DNA from: Pseudomonadota bacterium
GTDB lineage: Bacteria; Pseudomonadota; Alphaproteobacteria; Sphingomonadales; Sphingomonadaceae
Reading direction: 5' to 3'
Assembly (NCBI GenBank): GCA_039818985.1
Contig: JBCBSU010000001.1
Location: forward strand, 584,367 to 648,366
Length of the DNA stretch: 64,000 nt
The translations under genes were made by a program, and so were the position numbers. The number at the start of each line of letters is the position of its first letter. The stretch's first letter is position 1. A model generated the notes under the pieces. The model was not told where the DNA came from and did not search any database. It saw nothing but the letters and a program-made list of their open reading frames with translations. This document shows, in pieces, positions 16,467-27,923 of this stretch.

Positions 16467-17068
16467 AACTCGCGATTAGAAGGCTGAAAAATCTTGGCTG
16501 GCTGGCGCTGGTGCTGGTGGTGGCAATTTCGCTCTATCCATTGTCGCTCAGCGTCGCCACGCTGCGCAGCGACCTCGCGCGTACCGAATCCGATATCGTC
16601 GCCGCCAAGGCCCGACTGCGCTATCTTGAAACCGAATTCGCCACCCGTGCCAGCATGCGCCAGCTCGAGCTGTGGAATGCGCTGGATTATGGCTATCAGG
16701 CCCCCGAGGCAGAGCAATATATCAGCGGCGAACGCGCGCTGGCCAATATCGGCAAGGGGCGTGAACATATGCGTGACATTGTCGAGGTTGCCATGGTCAG
16801 CGTCGACAATGCTGCCGGCAGTATCGGCTCCCCCTTTGGCGACGGCATTGCCATCCCTGCTGCCAATAACGTTGATGAGGCCAAAGCAGCAGCTGAAACC
16901 ACCGGCTCCGATAGCGAAACTGCAAGCGCGGGCAGGGCAATCGCCATGCCGGTCAACGCCCCCACTATTGAGGACTTGCTCGAAGCCAGCAATGTCTCTT
17001 CCAGCAGCGAGCCCGAAATCCCCGCCGCTACCGATGAGTCTCCCGAGAAGGAAGATCCGCAACCATGA
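16463..17068 (+). CDS. ftsL: Cell division protein FtsL-like
   Basis: A 201-residue bitopic protein in the ftsL position between rsmH and ftsI. A short basic cytoplasmic tail ([12 protein letters not shown]) leads into one membrane segment at about residues 12-32, then a coiled-coil-like stretch ([27 protein letters not shown] split over residues 34-60). FtsL normally ends near 100-120 residues; this one has about 90 further residues, rich in Ser, Ala, Glu and Pro, probably a disordered periplasmic tail. FtsL works with FtsB and FtsQ in activating FtsWI. Identity rests mainly on position and topology. Confidence 0.8.
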   Translation: MKLAIRRLKNLGWLALVLVVAISLYPLSLSVATLRSDLARTESDIVAAKARLRYLETEFATRASMRQLELWNALDYGYQAPEAEQYISGERALANIGKGREHMRDIVEVAMVSVDNAAGSIGSPFGDGIAIPAANNVDEAKAAAETTGSDSETASAGRAIAMPVNAPTIEDLLEASNVSSSSEPEIPAATDESPEKEDPQP

Positions 17069-18759
17069 TGGCCATTGCGCAGGGCAAGGAACGTGTCCGT
17101 CTCGCCAGTCTGTCGGCCCATGCACTTTCCGTCGCCCATTTACGGGCACTGGTTGTGCTGCTGTTGCTCGGCTTCACGGTTCTGGTGATGATCGCGCGGC
17201 TATTCTATCTCGGCGTGTTTGAGGAGCATCGGGTCGCACGCGATACCGGCACCCTTTACATCCCGCCTCGGGCCGACCTGGTTGATCGCAACGGTGTGCC
17301 GCTGGCGCGCACCATTCCGGCCTTTGCCATTCGCGTTGTGCCGGATCGGGTTATCGGCGACAAGCCGCAGCTGGCGCGCCAGCTGGCGGAGATTTTTCCC
17401 GACACCAGCGCCAGTGATTTCCTCGATAAGCTCAATCGCAAGCGTCCGACCTATTTGCGCCGCCGTGTGGTGCCCGATTTTGCCAACCAGGTGCATGCGC
17501 TGGGCGAGGTCGGTTTTGAATTTCCGCGCGAAAATGAGCGCTTCTATCCGCAGCATGGCCTCGGCGCGCATCTGCTTGGCTATGTCAATGCCGATGGCAA
17601 GGGTGTGATGGGCATGGAGCGGGTGCTCAACGACAGGCTGGTCGATGATGGCCGCCGCGCCGAACCGGTGCGGCTTGCCATGGATGTCCGGGTGCAGGCA
17701 GCGCTGGAGCATGAGCTGGGCACGGCGATGCGGGCCTATAAGGCCAAGGGGGCGGCCGGGATCGTACTCGATGCCAATAATGGTGAGGTGGTGGCGCTGG
17801 CCTCGCTGCCCGAATTCAACCCCAACAAGATCAGCAAGGAAGACATTCCACGCCAGACCAATGATGTTACCTATAATGTCTATGAGCTGGGCTCGACGTT
17901 CAAGCCGCTGACTGTCGCCGCGGCGCTTGACGCCGGTACGGTGACCAACCTCGCCACCCGTTATGACGCCACAGAACCGTTGCAGGTCGGTCGCTTCCGG
18001 ATCAGCGATGATCATCCGCAGCGACGCTATCTCAATGTCCCGGAAACGCTGGTGCACAGCTCCAATATCGTCACCGCGCGGCTGGCCGACAATCTCGGCC
18101 GTGAACGGATGGAGGCGATGATCCGTTCGCTCGGCTTCGATGCGCCGCCGCAGATCGAACTGGTCGAGCGCGGCCAGCCGCTCTGGCCGCAGAGCTGGGG
18201 CAGGGCGACAAATATGACCGTTGCCTATGGCCATGGCATTGCGGTGACTCCGATGCATCTGGCTTCGGCCTATGCGGCGCTGGTCAATGGCGGCATCTGG
18301 CGCCCCGCCAGTGTACGCAAGCTCAACGCCGATGAAGTGCCCGCCGGACGACGCGTGTTCAAGGCAGCGACCAGCGCCCGCATGCGCCAGTTGCTGCGGA
18401 TGATCGTTGTTCATGGCACCGGGCGCAAGGCCGATGCTCCGGGCTTTCGTATCGGAGGCAAGACCGGATCCGCGGAAAAGCCGCATGAAGGCGGTTATAA
18501 GCGCAGCTCGCTGGTATCCACCTTCGCCGCCGCCTTTCCGATGGACAATCCGCGCTATGTCGTGGTGACCATGCTCGACGAGCCGGAAGGAACCGCTGCA
18601 TCATCGTTCCAGCGCACCGCCGGCTGGACCGCAGCGCCGGTGGTCGGCCGTCTGGTACCGCGCATCGGGCCAATGCTTGGTGTGGTCCCCGATGATCGGC
18701 GCGATGTCGACATTTCCGAACTGACGCCACTGCTCTGGTCGCCCAGGGACGCAAGCTGA
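17065..18759 (+). CDS. ftsI: Septal peptidoglycan transpeptidase FtsI (PBP3-type)
   Basis: A 564-residue class B penicillin-binding protein that cross-links septal peptidoglycan. One membrane anchor at about residues 27-48 is followed by the pedestal domain starting YIPPRADLVDRNG, then the transpeptidase domain with all three active-site motifs: STFK at 277-280 (nucleophile Ser277), SSN at 332-334 and KTGSAEK at 466-472. Length is normal. Start overlaps ftsL by four bases, and the stop shares one base with the murE start. Inactivated by beta-lactams in the family generally. Confidence 0.97.
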   Translation: MMAIAQGKERVRLASLSAHALSVAHLRALVVLLLLGFTVLVMIARLFYLGVFEEHRVARDTGTLYIPPRADLVDRNGVPLARTIPAFAIRVVPDRVIGDKPQLARQLAEIFPDTSASDFLDKLNRKRPTYLRRRVVPDFANQVHALGEVGFEFPRENERFYPQHGLGAHLLGYVNADGKGVMGMERVLNDRLVDDGRRAEPVRLAMDVRVQAALEHELGTAMRAYKAKGAAGIVLDANNGEVVALASLPEFNPNKISKEDIPRQTNDVTYNVYELGSTFKPLTVAAALDAGTVTNLATRYDATEPLQVGRFRISDDHPQRRYLNVPETLVHSSNIVTARLADNLGRERMEAMIRSLGFDAPPQIELVERGQPLWPQSWGRATNMTVAYGHGIAVTPMHLASAYAALVNGGIWRPASVRKLNADEVPAGRRVFKAATSARMRQLLRMIVVHGTGRKADAPGFRIGGKTGSAEKPHEGGYKRSSLVSTFAAAFPMDNPRYVVVTMLDEPEGTAASSFQRTAGWTAAPVVGRLVPRIGPMLGVVPDDRRDVDISELTPLLWSPRDAS

Positions 18760-20213
18760 TGAAGCTGGGTACGATCTTCTCCGCTGTTCCGGCTTCCCTG
18801 GCCGAGCAGCCCGTCACCGGCTTTGCCATCGACCATCGCAAGGTCGCGCCGGGCACGGTATTCGGGGCGTTTCGCGGCAGCCGCTTCAATGGTGAAGATT
18901 TTATCGAAGGCGCGGTCCAGGCGGGAGCGATTGCCGTGGTCGCTGCGCCCGATGCACCGGTGCCTGCCAGTGTCGCCCATATCGCCGATGATGAACCGCG
19001 CCGGGCCTTTGCCCAAGGGGCGGCGCGCTATTTCCGTCCGGTTCCGGGGACCGTGGCGGCTGTTACCGGGACCAATGGCAAGACATCGACCGCAGAGATG
19101 ACGCGCCAGCTCTGGCACATGGCGGGCCATGGTGCAGCGTCGATCGGCACGCTGGGCGTCACCACCTCATTCGACCAGAACCGCACCGGTTTGACGACAC
19201 CTGATATCGTGACTTTTCTCAGCAATATGAGCGGCCTCGCACGACAGGGTGTCAGCCATGCGATTTTCGAGGCGTCGAGCCATGGCTTGTCGCAATATCG
19301 CACCGAAGGCCTGTCGGTAAAAATCACCGCCTTCACCAATTTCAGCCGCGACCATCTCGACTATCATGGCACCATGGAGGCTTATTTCGCGGCCAAGATG
19401 CGGCTGTTCGACGAGGTGGTCGATGCTGATGGCAGCGTTGTGATCTGGGCCGATGATCCCAAATCAATCGAGGTGCAGGAACGCTGCGAGGCACGCGGCC
19501 TGAAGGTGCTCACTGTCGGCGAAGCCGGAGACGACATCGTGTTGGAGTCGCGCACGCCGACCCAGCTCGGTCAGGTGCTCATGGTCGAGTATGAGGGCAA
19601 GACCTATCGCATCGCGCTGCCGCTGATCGGTGCCTATCAGGCGGCCAATGCGCTGACCGCTGCTGGTATTGCGCTGGCCTCGGGTGGCGAGCCGCAGCAG
19701 GTTTTCGACCATGTCGCCCGGTTGCAGCCGGTGCGTGGCCGGCTCGAGCGCGCGGTTATCTGCGCCAATGGTGCGCCGGTCTATGTCGACTATGCCCATA
19801 CCGGCGATGCTCTGGCATCAGCCATTGCCGCGCTGCGTCCGCATGTTGGAGGGCAGTTGATCTGTGTCTTCGGCGCCGGCGGCGACCGCGACACCGGCAA
19901 GCGCGCCGAAATGGGCAGGATTGCGCATGACAATGCCGACCGGGTGGTCGTTACCGATGACAATCCGCGCGGCGAGGATCCGGCGGCGATCCGTGGCGAG
20001 ATACTCGCCGCCGCCCCGGACGCCGAGGATATTGGCGACCGTCGTACCGCTATCGCCCGGGCGATAGAGCTGGCCGGGCCTGACGACATCATCCTGCTCG
20101 CGGGCAAGGGGCATGAACAGGGACAGATTGTCGGTCGTGGCGAGGAGGAACGGGTGCTACCCTTTGATGATGTCGAGGTTGCGCGGCAAGTGGCCGGGGA
20201 GGCGGTCGTATGA
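18759..20213 (+). CDS. murE: UDP-MurNAc-L-Ala-D-Glu:meso-diaminopimelate ligase MurE
   Basis: Adds meso-diaminopimelate to UDP-MurNAc-L-Ala-D-Glu in the cytoplasm. The ATP-binding loop TGTNGKTST is near residues 103-111, and ASSHGL and NFSRDHLDYH follow. The specificity motif DNPR (TDDNPRGEDP, near residue 405) marks the meso-DAP-adding form rather than the lysine-adding one, in keeping with a Gram-negative wall. 484 residues. It overlaps ftsI by one base and murF by four. Confidence 0.97.
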   Translation: MKLGTIFSAVPASLAEQPVTGFAIDHRKVAPGTVFGAFRGSRFNGEDFIEGAVQAGAIAVVAAPDAPVPASVAHIADDEPRRAFAQGAARYFRPVPGTVAAVTGTNGKTSTAEMTRQLWHMAGHGAASIGTLGVTTSFDQNRTGLTTPDIVTFLSNMSGLARQGVSHAIFEASSHGLSQYRTEGLSVKITAFTNFSRDHLDYHGTMEAYFAAKMRLFDEVVDADGSVVIWADDPKSIEVQERCEARGLKVLTVGEAGDDIVLESRTPTQLGQVLMVEYEGKTYRIALPLIGAYQAANALTAAGIALASGGEPQQVFDHVARLQPVRGRLERAVICANGAPVYVDYAHTGDALASAIAALRPHVGGQLICVFGAGGDRDTGKRAEMGRIAHDNADRVVVTDDNPRGEDPAAIRGEILAAAPDAEDIGDRRTAIARAIELAGPDDIILLAGKGHEQGQIVGRGEEERVLPFDDVEVARQVAGEAVV

Positions 20214-21604
20214 GCACAATCTGGGCCGCTGCAGAAATTGCCGAAGCGACAGGCGGCACGGCGCATGGCGATTTTGCTATTTCCGGCGTCGCTTTTGACT
20301 CGCGCGAGGTTGGTCCCGGCGATCTGTTTATCGCGATGCGCGGCGAACAGGCCGATGGCCATGACTATATCGCCGGAGCGCTCGACAATGGTGCTGCCGG
20401 GGTGATCAGCGAAAAACCGTTCGGCGATGCGCCGCATGTGCTGGTGAAAGACAGCTTTGCCGCACTGAACGCGCTCGGCCATGCCGCCCGCGCCCGCAGC
20501 CGGGCGGTGATCATCGGTGTCACCGGATCGGCGGGCAAGACCGGTACCAAGGAAGCGCTCTATCTCAGCCTCGATCGTGCCCCGGCGCGCAGCGCGCATC
20601 GTTCGGTCAAAAGCTATAACAATCATGTTGGCGTACCACTGAGCCTGGCGCGGATGGACCCGGCGGCTGATTATGGCGTGTTCGAAATGGGCATGAACCA
20701 TGCCGCTGAACTGAGCGCGCTGACCCAGATTGTCCGCCCGCATATTGCGATTATTACGACTGTCGCGCCGGTACATATCGAGCATTTTGACGATGAGAGC
20801 GGTATTGCTCACGCAAAGGCGGAGATTTTTGAAGGGCTCGAGCCGGATGGTACTGCGATCATCCCGATCGATAATCCGCATTATCCCATTTTGCGTGCCA
20901 AGGCGGAAACTTGCGCAACGCACATCCTGACCTTCGGCCGGCATGAAGAGGCCGATATCCGTCTGATCGATGCTGTCCCTGCGATGGAGGGGGGCACTTT
21001 GGTGACAGCGCGGCTGCTGGACCGGATGCTGGTCTATCGTGTCGCGGAATCGGGCGAGCATTGGGCGATGAATTCCTTGAGCGTGATGGCTGCTGTCCAT
21101 GCCGCTGGTGGCGATCTGGCGCTGGCCGGACTGGCCATGGCCGAACTGCCCGGGCTTGCCGGGCGTGGCGCTACCCATGATGTCAAGCTGAAGGACGGCG
21201 GCAGCGTCCGTCTCGTCGATGAAAGCTATAATGCGAATCCGGCATCCATGGCGGCAACGCTCAAGACCTTCGCAGATAAAGCCGCAGGCCGCAAAATCGC
21301 CGTTCTGGGAACGATGGGAGAATTGGGTGATTTCAGCGAAAGGTACCATGCTGAACTTGCCGGGCCAGTAACAGATGCGGGTGTGGATCATTGCATCCTA
21401 GTCGGTGAGGAGATGCAGATTCTGGGTAAAAGGCTCGCTTCTGCGGTTGAGTATCAGGGCGGTTTCGACCATGTGGCCGATGCGTCCGTAGCGCTTGATC
21501 GGCTCAAGGCTATCATGGCCGATGGTGACACCATTCTGATCAAGGGTTCCAACAGCGTTAATCTGGGGTCGGTAGTACGGGCGCTCACCGACGGGGAAAC
21601 ATAA
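20210..21604 (+). CDS. murF: UDP-MurNAc-tripeptide:D-Ala-D-Ala ligase MurF
   Basis: Adds D-Ala-D-Ala to complete the UDP-MurNAc-pentapeptide. The 464-residue protein has the Mur ligase architecture: N-terminal MurE/F-type domain, ATP loop [13 protein letters not shown] near residues 105-117, [10 protein letters not shown] (Mg and substrate site), and the C-terminal [11 protein letters not shown] motif diagnostic of MurF. Starts inside the murE stop (ATGA) and its stop TAA shares the last base with the mraY start. Confidence 0.97.
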   Translation: MSTIWAAAEIAEATGGTAHGDFAISGVAFDSREVGPGDLFIAMRGEQADGHDYIAGALDNGAAGVISEKPFGDAPHVLVKDSFAALNALGHAARARSRAVIIGVTGSAGKTGTKEALYLSLDRAPARSAHRSVKSYNNHVGVPLSLARMDPAADYGVFEMGMNHAAELSALTQIVRPHIAIITTVAPVHIEHFDDESGIAHAKAEIFEGLEPDGTAIIPIDNPHYPILRAKAETCATHILTFGRHEEADIRLIDAVPAMEGGTLVTARLLDRMLVYRVAESGEHWAMNSLSVMAAVHAAGGDLALAGLAMAELPGLAGRGATHDVKLKDGGSVRLVDESYNANPASMAATLKTFADKAAGRKIAVLGTMGELGDFSERYHAELAGPVTDAGVDHCILVGEEMQILGKRLASAVEYQGGFDHVADASVALDRLKAIMADGDTILIKGSNSVNLGSVVRALTDGET

Positions 21605-22674
21605 TGCTCTATTATCTCGCCGAGTTGATGGAATTTGAGGGCGTGTTCAACCTGATCCGCTATCTCAGCTTTCGCTCGGGCGCCGCCATTGTCACTGCGC
21701 TGTTCATCGGCATGGCGATTGGGCCGCGCTTCATCATGATGCTGCGCATGCGGCAGGGCAAGGGCCAGCCTATCCGCGAGGACGGGCCGCAAAGCCATCT
21801 GGCCAAGCGCGGCACGCCGACCATGGGCGGGCTGATGATCCTGATTGCGCTAACCACTTCGCTGCTATTGTGGATGGATCTCAGCAATATCTTTGTCTGG
21901 GCCTGTCTTTTCGTCACGCTGGGTTTCGGGACCATCGGTTTCCTCGATGATTATGACAAGGTGCGAAAGGCCAGCCACAAAGGTGTATCGGGCAAGGTGC
22001 GGCTGCTCGCCGAATTTGTCATCGCTGGCTCTGCAACCTGGCTGATCCTCAACCAGACCGGGACATTTCTCTATGTCCCCTTCTTCAGCAATCTCGCCTT
22101 TGAGCTCGGCCTGCTCTATTATCCGTTTGCCGCATTTGTGATCGTCGGTGCTGGCAATGCGGTCAACCTCACTGACGGGTTGGACGGGCTCGCAACCATG
22201 CCGGTAATCATCGCCAGCGGCAGCTTCCTGCTGATCGTCTATCTTGTCGGTAACACCGTATTCTCCGGCTATCTCGGCATTCCCTATGTCGAGGGCGTCG
22301 GTGAGCTGGCGATTTTCTGCGGCGCGGTGATCGGTGCGTGCCTTGCCTTTTTATGGTTTAACGCGCCGCCGGCGGCGGTGTTCATGGGCGATACCGGTTC
22401 TCTCGCACTGGGCGGGGCGCTGGGCGCTATCGCGGTTTCGGCGCATCATGAAATCGTATTGGCGATTGTCGGCGGTCTGTTCGTGCTCGAGGCGCTGTCG
22501 GTGATCATCCAGGTATTCTTCTTCAAGCGCACCGGCCGCCGTGTCTTCCGCATGGCGCCAATTCACCACCATTTCGAACAGCTTGGCTGGCCGGAATCCA
22601 CCGTGGTGATCCGTTTCTGGATCATCTCTCTGGTGCTCGCGCTGGCCGGATTGGCAACGTTGAAACTGAGATGA
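21604..22674 (+). CDS. mraY: Phospho-MurNAc-pentapeptide translocase MraY
   Basis: Transfers phospho-MurNAc-pentapeptide to undecaprenyl phosphate, making lipid I at the inner membrane. The 356-residue product has about ten membrane segments and the family catalytic signatures: [10 protein letters not shown] (Asp pair near residues 116-117), [22 protein letters not shown] and the [11 protein letters not shown] loop near residue 320. It overlaps murF by one base and murD by four. Confidence 0.98.
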   Translation: MLYYLAELMEFEGVFNLIRYLSFRSGAAIVTALFIGMAIGPRFIMMLRMRQGKGQPIREDGPQSHLAKRGTPTMGGLMILIALTTSLLLWMDLSNIFVWACLFVTLGFGTIGFLDDYDKVRKASHKGVSGKVRLLAEFVIAGSATWLILNQTGTFLYVPFFSNLAFELGLLYYPFAAFVIVGAGNAVNLTDGLDGLATMPVIIASGSFLLIVYLVGNTVFSGYLGIPYVEGVGELAIFCGAVIGACLAFLWFNAPPAAVFMGDTGSLALGGALGAIAVSAHHEIVLAIVGGLFVLEALSVIIQVFFFKRTGRRVFRMAPIHHHFEQLGWPESTVVIRFWIISLVLALAGLATLKLR

Positions 22675-23996
22675 TTACCGCGCGCGCCTTTTCCGGAAAA
22701 CGCTATGCCGTACTCGGGCTGGCCCGGTCGGGACGCGCCGTAGTAGAGACGCTGTCGGCATCGGGGGCCGAGGTGCTGGCCTGGGACAATAGAGAGGCGG
22801 CGCGCGACAACCTGCCCGAGGGTGTGCAGCTTGGCGATCCGCTGACCACCGATCTTACCGGCTATGACGCGATTATCGTTTCGCCTGGGGTACCGATCAA
22901 CCGCCATCCCATTGCCGACCGGGCGCGGGCCTTCGGCCTGCCGCTGATCGGCGACATCGAACTGTTTGCCATGGCGCGGGGTGAATTGCCGGTGCACAAG
23001 GTTGTCGGCATTACCGGCACCAACGGCAAGTCGACGACCACGGCGCTGGTGCACCATATGCTGCGCCATGCCGGTTACAGCACGCTGATGGGGGGCAATA
23101 TCGGCCTGCCGATCCTGTCGCAGCCGCCGCTACAGCCGAATGACAAAGGCCCGGCGGTCTATGTCCTCGAACTGTCGAGCTTCCAGATCGATCTCACCCT
23201 CTCGCTCGATTGCGATGTCGCGGTGTTGCTCAACATCACCCCGGATCATCTTGATCGCTATGACGATTTTGCCGCCTATGCTGCCGCCAAGGCGCGGCTG
23301 TTCGCGATGCAGTCGGCCGGACGTCACGCAGTGGTCAACCGCGCCACCGAGGATGAATTTGCCGTGATCGGCAGCCGGGATGACCTGATGGTGCGCTTTC
23401 TCGATGCAGTCTCAGTCACAGGTCAGGATAATTGGCCAGCGCTCGCCGGGCCGCATAACCGCCAGAATGCCGCCGCCGCGATATCGATTGGCGAAACGCT
23501 GGGCCTTGGCAGCCCCGCCATTGCCGCGAGCTTTGCCGGTTTTGAGGGCCTTTCACACCGGATGGAGGTGATCGCCCAGTTTGAAGGCGTCACTTTTGTC
23601 AATGACAGCAAGGCGACGAATCCGGCTGCGACGGCGCCGGCGCTGGCCGCCTATCGCGATATCCACTGGATCGCTGGCGGCCTGGCCAAGGAGAAGGGGC
23701 TTGATGATTGCGCGCCCTATTTTGACCGCATCAAGCATGCCTATGTCATCGGCGAGGCCGGGCCGGATTATGCCGAGCTGTTGGCGCCGCACATGCCGAT
23801 CAGCCGTTCGGAGATGTTGGGCAATGCGGTGAAACAGGCTTTTGAGCGCGCAGTTCCGGGCGATGTGGTGCTGCTCTCGCCGGCCTGTGCCTCGTTTGAC
23901 CAGTTTCGCGATTTCGAGGCGCGTGGCGCGTGTTTCCGCAAGATGGTCGACAAGCTTATCGCTGAAACAAAGAGTGAGGGAGAGAAGGTGGCATGA
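22671..23996 (+). CDS. murD: UDP-MurNAc-L-Ala:D-Glu ligase MurD
   Basis: Adds D-glutamate to UDP-MurNAc-L-alanine. The 441-residue protein starts with the UDP-binding Rossmann segment [13 protein letters not shown], followed by the ATP loop [12 protein letters not shown] near residues 111-122, [19 protein letters not shown] and the C-terminal [15 protein letters not shown] block (carboxylated Lys region and linkage to domain 3). All are MurD signatures. It overlaps its neighbours mraY and ftsW by four bases each. Confidence 0.97.
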   Translation: MITARAFSGKRYAVLGLARSGRAVVETLSASGAEVLAWDNREAARDNLPEGVQLGDPLTTDLTGYDAIIVSPGVPINRHPIADRARAFGLPLIGDIELFAMARGELPVHKVVGITGTNGKSTTTALVHHMLRHAGYSTLMGGNIGLPILSQPPLQPNDKGPAVYVLELSSFQIDLTLSLDCDVAVLLNITPDHLDRYDDFAAYAAAKARLFAMQSAGRHAVVNRATEDEFAVIGSRDDLMVRFLDAVSVTGQDNWPALAGPHNRQNAAAAISIGETLGLGSPAIAASFAGFEGLSHRMEVIAQFEGVTFVNDSKATNPAATAPALAAYRDIHWIAGGLAKEKGLDDCAPYFDRIKHAYVIGEAGPDYAELLAPHMPISRSEMLGNAVKQAFERAVPGDVVLLSPACASFDQFRDFEARGACFRKMVDKLIAETKSEGEKVA

Positions 23997-25234
23997 GCGA
24001 ACAGACGGTCAGCGACAAGGGCAACGCACCGGCATCTGCTGCGCCGGCTATTGTCGCACGCGGCCTGTCGAAGCGATTCAACCGGAGGCTCGGCCGCTCG
24101 GACCGCTCACAACTGGCGATCTGGTTCTGGGAGCTGGACCGGGTGACGCTGACCCTGATCGGCATTTTGATGGCCATTGGACTGATTGCGGTGGCTGCCG
24201 CCTCTCCGGCTACCGCGGCACGCCTTTCGACCGACAGCGTCACGCTCGACCCGCTCTATTTTTTCTATCGCCAGCTGCGCTGGCTGATCCTCGGCGTTCC
24301 GGGGATGATCGTCATTTCGATGCTGCCCAAGACCCAGGCGCGGCGGCTGGCGATTGCCGCCATGGTCTTTTTCGGCATGCTACTGATCCTGGTACCGGTG
24401 ATTGGCGAGACCAAGAACGGCGCACAGCGCTGGATCGGCTATGGCCTGACCATTCAGCCATCGGAATTTCTCAAGCCCGCTTTTGCCGTGACCATTGCCT
24501 GGATATTGTCGCTCAAGGCGCGTGATCCCGAACTGCCGGTTATGAGTGTGACCTTCGGCATCACCTGCATCGTCGGTTTTTTCCTGATGGCCCAGCCCAA
24601 TCTTGGCGGTACCATCGTTTTCTTCGGCATCTGGTTCGTGCTGGCGTTGCTCGCCGGGCTGTCCTTCCAGGTGATCGCTGGCTCAATTGTTGCCGGGATT
24701 GGCGGGCTGACCACTGCCTATCTCTTCTATCCGGTGGCGACCCAGCGCATCAATGCCTGGCTGTTTGGCGGCGAGAGCTATGACCAGGTGGCGCTGGCAC
24801 ACAATACGCTGACCAATGGTGGCTTTATTGGCGCCGGGCCGGGGCTGGGCACCGCCAAGTTCCGCCTGCCTGAGGCGCATACCGATTATATCTTCTCGGT
24901 CATCGGTGAGGAATTCGGCCTGCTCGCCTGCGCCGCCATCGCGATACTCTATCTGGTGTTTATCGCACGGGTGCTGCTGCGGTTGCAGGAGGAAAAGAAT
25001 CTGTTCCTTTCGCTCGCTGTCACTGGTCTCGCGGCGCAGATTGGAGGTCAGGCGATGATCAACCTTGCCGTCAATCTCCAGCTTTTCCCCTCCAAAGGCA
25101 TGACCCTGCCATTTATCAGCTATGGCGGGTCCTCGATGCTGGCGCTGTGTTTCTCGGCCGGTTTGCTGCTCGCCTTGAGCCGCAGAAACCCCTATCTTGA
25201 CCGCTCCTCATTCGACAGGAGCTGGCAACAGTGA
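23993..25234 (+). CDS. ftsW: Septal peptidoglycan glycosyltransferase FtsW
   Basis: SEDS-family lipid II polymerase acting with FtsI at the septum. A 413-residue protein with a 45-residue basic N-terminal cytoplasmic extension, then about ten membrane segments. The conserved SEDS features are present: ETKNGAQRWIGYG, the WxxxG-like GLTIQPSEFLKPA loop, and near the C-terminus MTLPFISYGGSSMLALC. In FtsW/RodA the catalytic Asp lies in the extracellular loop after TM7, where AHTDYIFSVIGEEFG is seen. Overlaps murD and murG. Confidence 0.97.
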   Translation: MSEQTVSDKGNAPASAAPAIVARGLSKRFNRRLGRSDRSQLAIWFWELDRVTLTLIGILMAIGLIAVAAASPATAARLSTDSVTLDPLYFFYRQLRWLILGVPGMIVISMLPKTQARRLAIAAMVFFGMLLILVPVIGETKNGAQRWIGYGLTIQPSEFLKPAFAVTIAWILSLKARDPELPVMSVTFGITCIVGFFLMAQPNLGGTIVFFGIWFVLALLAGLSFQVIAGSIVAGIGGLTTAYLFYPVATQRINAWLFGGESYDQVALAHNTLTNGGFIGAGPGLGTAKFRLPEAHTDYIFSVIGEEFGLLACAAIAILYLVFIARVLLRLQEEKNLFLSLAVTGLAAQIGGQAMINLAVNLQLFPSKGMTLPFISYGGSSMLALCFSAGLLLALSRRNPYLDRSSFDRSWQQ

Positions 25235-26505
25235 CCACTATCAACCGCCACTATGTTCTCGCCGCCGGAGGCACGGGCGGGCATATGATTCCGGCCTATG
25301 CGCTGGGCGAGGAACTGATGCGGCGCGGCCATCGTGTGGCGCTGCTCACCGATGAGCGCGGCGCAAAGATTCCCGGTATTTTCGAGGAAGGCCAGGTGCA
25401 CATCCTGCCGACCGCAAGGCTTTCCGGCGGACCTTTGGCAAGGCTGAAGGGGCTGCGCAGCATCTGGCAGGGGCGCAAAATGGCGCTGCGGCTGTTCGAC
25501 AGCTTTCAGCCCACCGCGGTAGTCGGTTTCGGCGGCTATCCGGCGCTGCCGACATTGCTGGCAGCGAACAAGGCGAAGCTGCCGACCATCGTGCATGAGC
25601 AGAATGCGGTGTTCGGCCGGGTCAACCGTCTTATGGCGCGCAAGGTAGGGGCGATTGCCACTGCCTATAAAAAGGTCGAACGGCTCGACAGCAAATATGC
25701 CGACAAGGTGCATGTCGTGGGCAATCCGGTGCGACAGGCGATCCTCGACATCCGCACCCAGGATTTCCCGCCTTTCCTGCCCGACGGCATTTTCCGGGTG
25801 CTGGTGACCGGTGGCAGCCAGGGTGCAAAGGTGCTGTCCGAAATGGTGCCCGATGGCCTTGCCATGCTGCCGACGCATCTGCGACGCCGCTTGCAGGTAA
25901 CGCAGCAATGCCGCGAGGAAGATATCGACTTGGTGCGTGAGCGTTATGCCGCGCATGAGATACCGGCGGAACTCGCCACCTATATTGACGACCTGCCCGA
26001 CCGGTTGGCCTGGGCACATCTGTTTATCGGTCGCGCCGGGGCCTCGACCATTGCCGAGCTGACCGTCGCCGGGCGACCAGCGATCCTGGTGCCGCTGCCT
26101 TTCGCCACCGATGATCATCAGACCGCCAATGCCCGCGAGATGGTTGACGCCGGTGGTGCACGCGCGATTGTCCAGCCAAAGATCACCACCCGTGATCCCG
26201 ATGCGCTGGGCGGCGACAAGGCCAATGCCCTGCGCAAACAGCAGGCCGATGAATATCAGAAAATGGCGAAGCAGCTGTGCAAGCAGATCCAGAAGATCGC
26301 CATGGACCCGGCATCGCTGGAGAATGCGGCGCTCGCAGCGCATAAATGCGGCTATCCCAATGCCACCCGTGATCTGGCCGATCTGGTTGAAAGTGCCGGT
26401 GGTGATCCGCTCAGCGATGCCATCCGCATCCGCCCTGCCGCCCAGGGCGCGGTGCGGCCGAAGGAGTCGCTGGCGCACAGCACCGACAAGAAAGAGAGCG
26501 TCTGA
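25231..26505 (+). CDS. murG: Lipid II synthase MurG (UDP-GlcNAc transferase)
   Basis: Adds GlcNAc to lipid I on the cytoplasmic face of the membrane. A 424-residue GT28 enzyme: N-terminal glycine loop [10 protein letters not shown] near residues 11-20, then [13 protein letters not shown], the second glycine loop TGGSQGAK, and the donor-site segment [31 protein letters not shown] (beginning near residue 269). It is longer than the usual 355-360 residues owing to an insert near residue 320 and a basic C-terminal tail. It starts with GTG inside the ftsW stop (GTGA). Confidence 0.96.
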   Translation: MTTINRHYVLAAGGTGGHMIPAYALGEELMRRGHRVALLTDERGAKIPGIFEEGQVHILPTARLSGGPLARLKGLRSIWQGRKMALRLFDSFQPTAVVGFGGYPALPTLLAANKAKLPTIVHEQNAVFGRVNRLMARKVGAIATAYKKVERLDSKYADKVHVVGNPVRQAILDIRTQDFPPFLPDGIFRVLVTGGSQGAKVLSEMVPDGLAMLPTHLRRRLQVTQQCREEDIDLVRERYAAHEIPAELATYIDDLPDRLAWAHLFIGRAGASTIAELTVAGRPAILVPLPFATDDHQTANAREMVDAGGARAIVQPKITTRDPDALGGDKANALRKQQADEYQKMAKQLCKQIQKIAMDPASLENAALAAHKCGYPNATRDLADLVESAGGDPLSDAIRIRPAAQGAVRPKESLAHSTDKKESV

Positions 26506-27923
26506 TGCAGGCGGTCGGCACCGATATCGGCACCATACACTTTGTCGGCATTGGCGGCATCGGCATGTCGGGCATTGCCGAGGTGATGCACAATCTGGGC
26601 TATAGCGTGCAGGGCAGCGACATTGCCGACAGCCCGACGGTGGAGCGGCTGCGCGGCAAGGGCATCACCGTGCATATCGGTCATGATCCGGAACATGTCA
26701 GCGAAGCGGCGGTGCTGGTGACGTCAACGGCGGTGCGCCGTACCAATGTCGAGGTCGCCCATGCGCTCGAACACCGTATTCCGGTAGTGCGCCGGGCCGA
26801 GATGCTGGCCGAGCTGATGCGGCTGAAATCGACCATTGCGATTGCCGGAACGCATGGCAAGACCACGACCACCTCGATGGTTGCCTGCATGCTCGATTCC
26901 GGTGAGATCAACCCGACGGTGATCAATGGCGGGATTATCAACCGCTATGGTTCCAACGCCCGGCTTGGCACTGGCGAATGGATGGTGATCGAGGCCGATG
27001 AGAGCGATGGCAGTTTTTTGCGCCTCGATGGCACACTTGCTGTCGTCACCAATATCGATCCCGAACATCTTGACCATTATGGCAGCTTCGATGCGATCAA
27101 ATCTGCCTTTGTCGAGTTCATCGAAAATGTCCCTTTTTACGGGGCGGCAATATTGTGTGTCGATCATCCCGAGGTGCAGGCGCTGCTGCCACGGGTGAAG
27201 GATCGACGGATCGTCACCTATGGCTTTTCGGCTCAGGCCGATATTCGCGGCGACAATGTCACTCCGATACCGGGCGGCAACCGCTTTGATGTGGTGGTGC
27301 GCGATCGTGATGGCGAGACACGGACCATTGAAGGCGTCACTCTGCCAATGCCGGGCCGGCACAATGTCCAGAACGCGCTCGCCGCCGTCGCGGTAGGGCT
27401 GCAAATGGGCATGAGCGATGATGCTGTGCGCAATGGCTTTGACAGCTTTGACGGGGTGAAGCGGCGCTTTACCAAAGTCGGCACCATATCGGTCGATAGC
27501 GGCAAAGCGGTTGTGATCGATGATTATGGCCATCATCCGGTCGAGATACAGGCAGTGCTCTCCGCCGCGCGCGAGGGCGCAAAGGGCCGCGTAATCGCGG
27601 TGTGTCAGCCACACCGCTATACAAGGCTGCGCGATCATATGGAGGCGTTTCAGGGTTGCTTCAACGACGCCGATATCGTGCTGGTCACGCCGGTCTACAA
27701 AGCCGGCGAAGAGTCGATTGAAGGCGTCGACAGCGAAGCGCTGGTCGCGGGCCTCAAACAGCGCGGCCATCGCGAGGCGGCGACGGTTGTCGACAGCGAT
27801 GAACTGGCGCGCGTGCTTGCTGATATCGTTCGCGCCGATGACATGATTGTGTGCCTCGGTGCAGGCGATATCACCAAATGGGCGGCGGGTCTGCCTGATG
27901 CGGTGACGGAGGCAATGCAATGA
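26505..27923 (+). CDS. murC: UDP-MurNAc:L-alanine ligase MurC
   Basis: Adds the first residue, L-alanine, of the stem peptide. The 472-residue product opens with [17 protein letters not shown], the MurC-specific nucleotide loop, then has the ATP loop [12 protein letters not shown] near residues 118-129, [21 protein letters not shown] and the [10 protein letters not shown] block near residue 340. All are hallmark MurC motifs. Its start shares one base with the murG stop; its stop overlaps murB by four bases. Confidence 0.98.
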   Translation: MQAVGTDIGTIHFVGIGGIGMSGIAEVMHNLGYSVQGSDIADSPTVERLRGKGITVHIGHDPEHVSEAAVLVTSTAVRRTNVEVAHALEHRIPVVRRAEMLAELMRLKSTIAIAGTHGKTTTTSMVACMLDSGEINPTVINGGIINRYGSNARLGTGEWMVIEADESDGSFLRLDGTLAVVTNIDPEHLDHYGSFDAIKSAFVEFIENVPFYGAAILCVDHPEVQALLPRVKDRRIVTYGFSAQADIRGDNVTPIPGGNRFDVVVRDRDGETRTIEGVTLPMPGRHNVQNALAAVAVGLQMGMSDDAVRNGFDSFDGVKRRFTKVGTISVDSGKAVVIDDYGHHPVEIQAVLSAAREGAKGRVIAVCQPHRYTRLRDHMEAFQGCFNDADIVLVTPVYKAGEESIEGVDSEALVAGLKQRGHREAATVVDSDELARVLADIVRADDMIVCLGAGDITKWAAGLPDAVTEAMQ

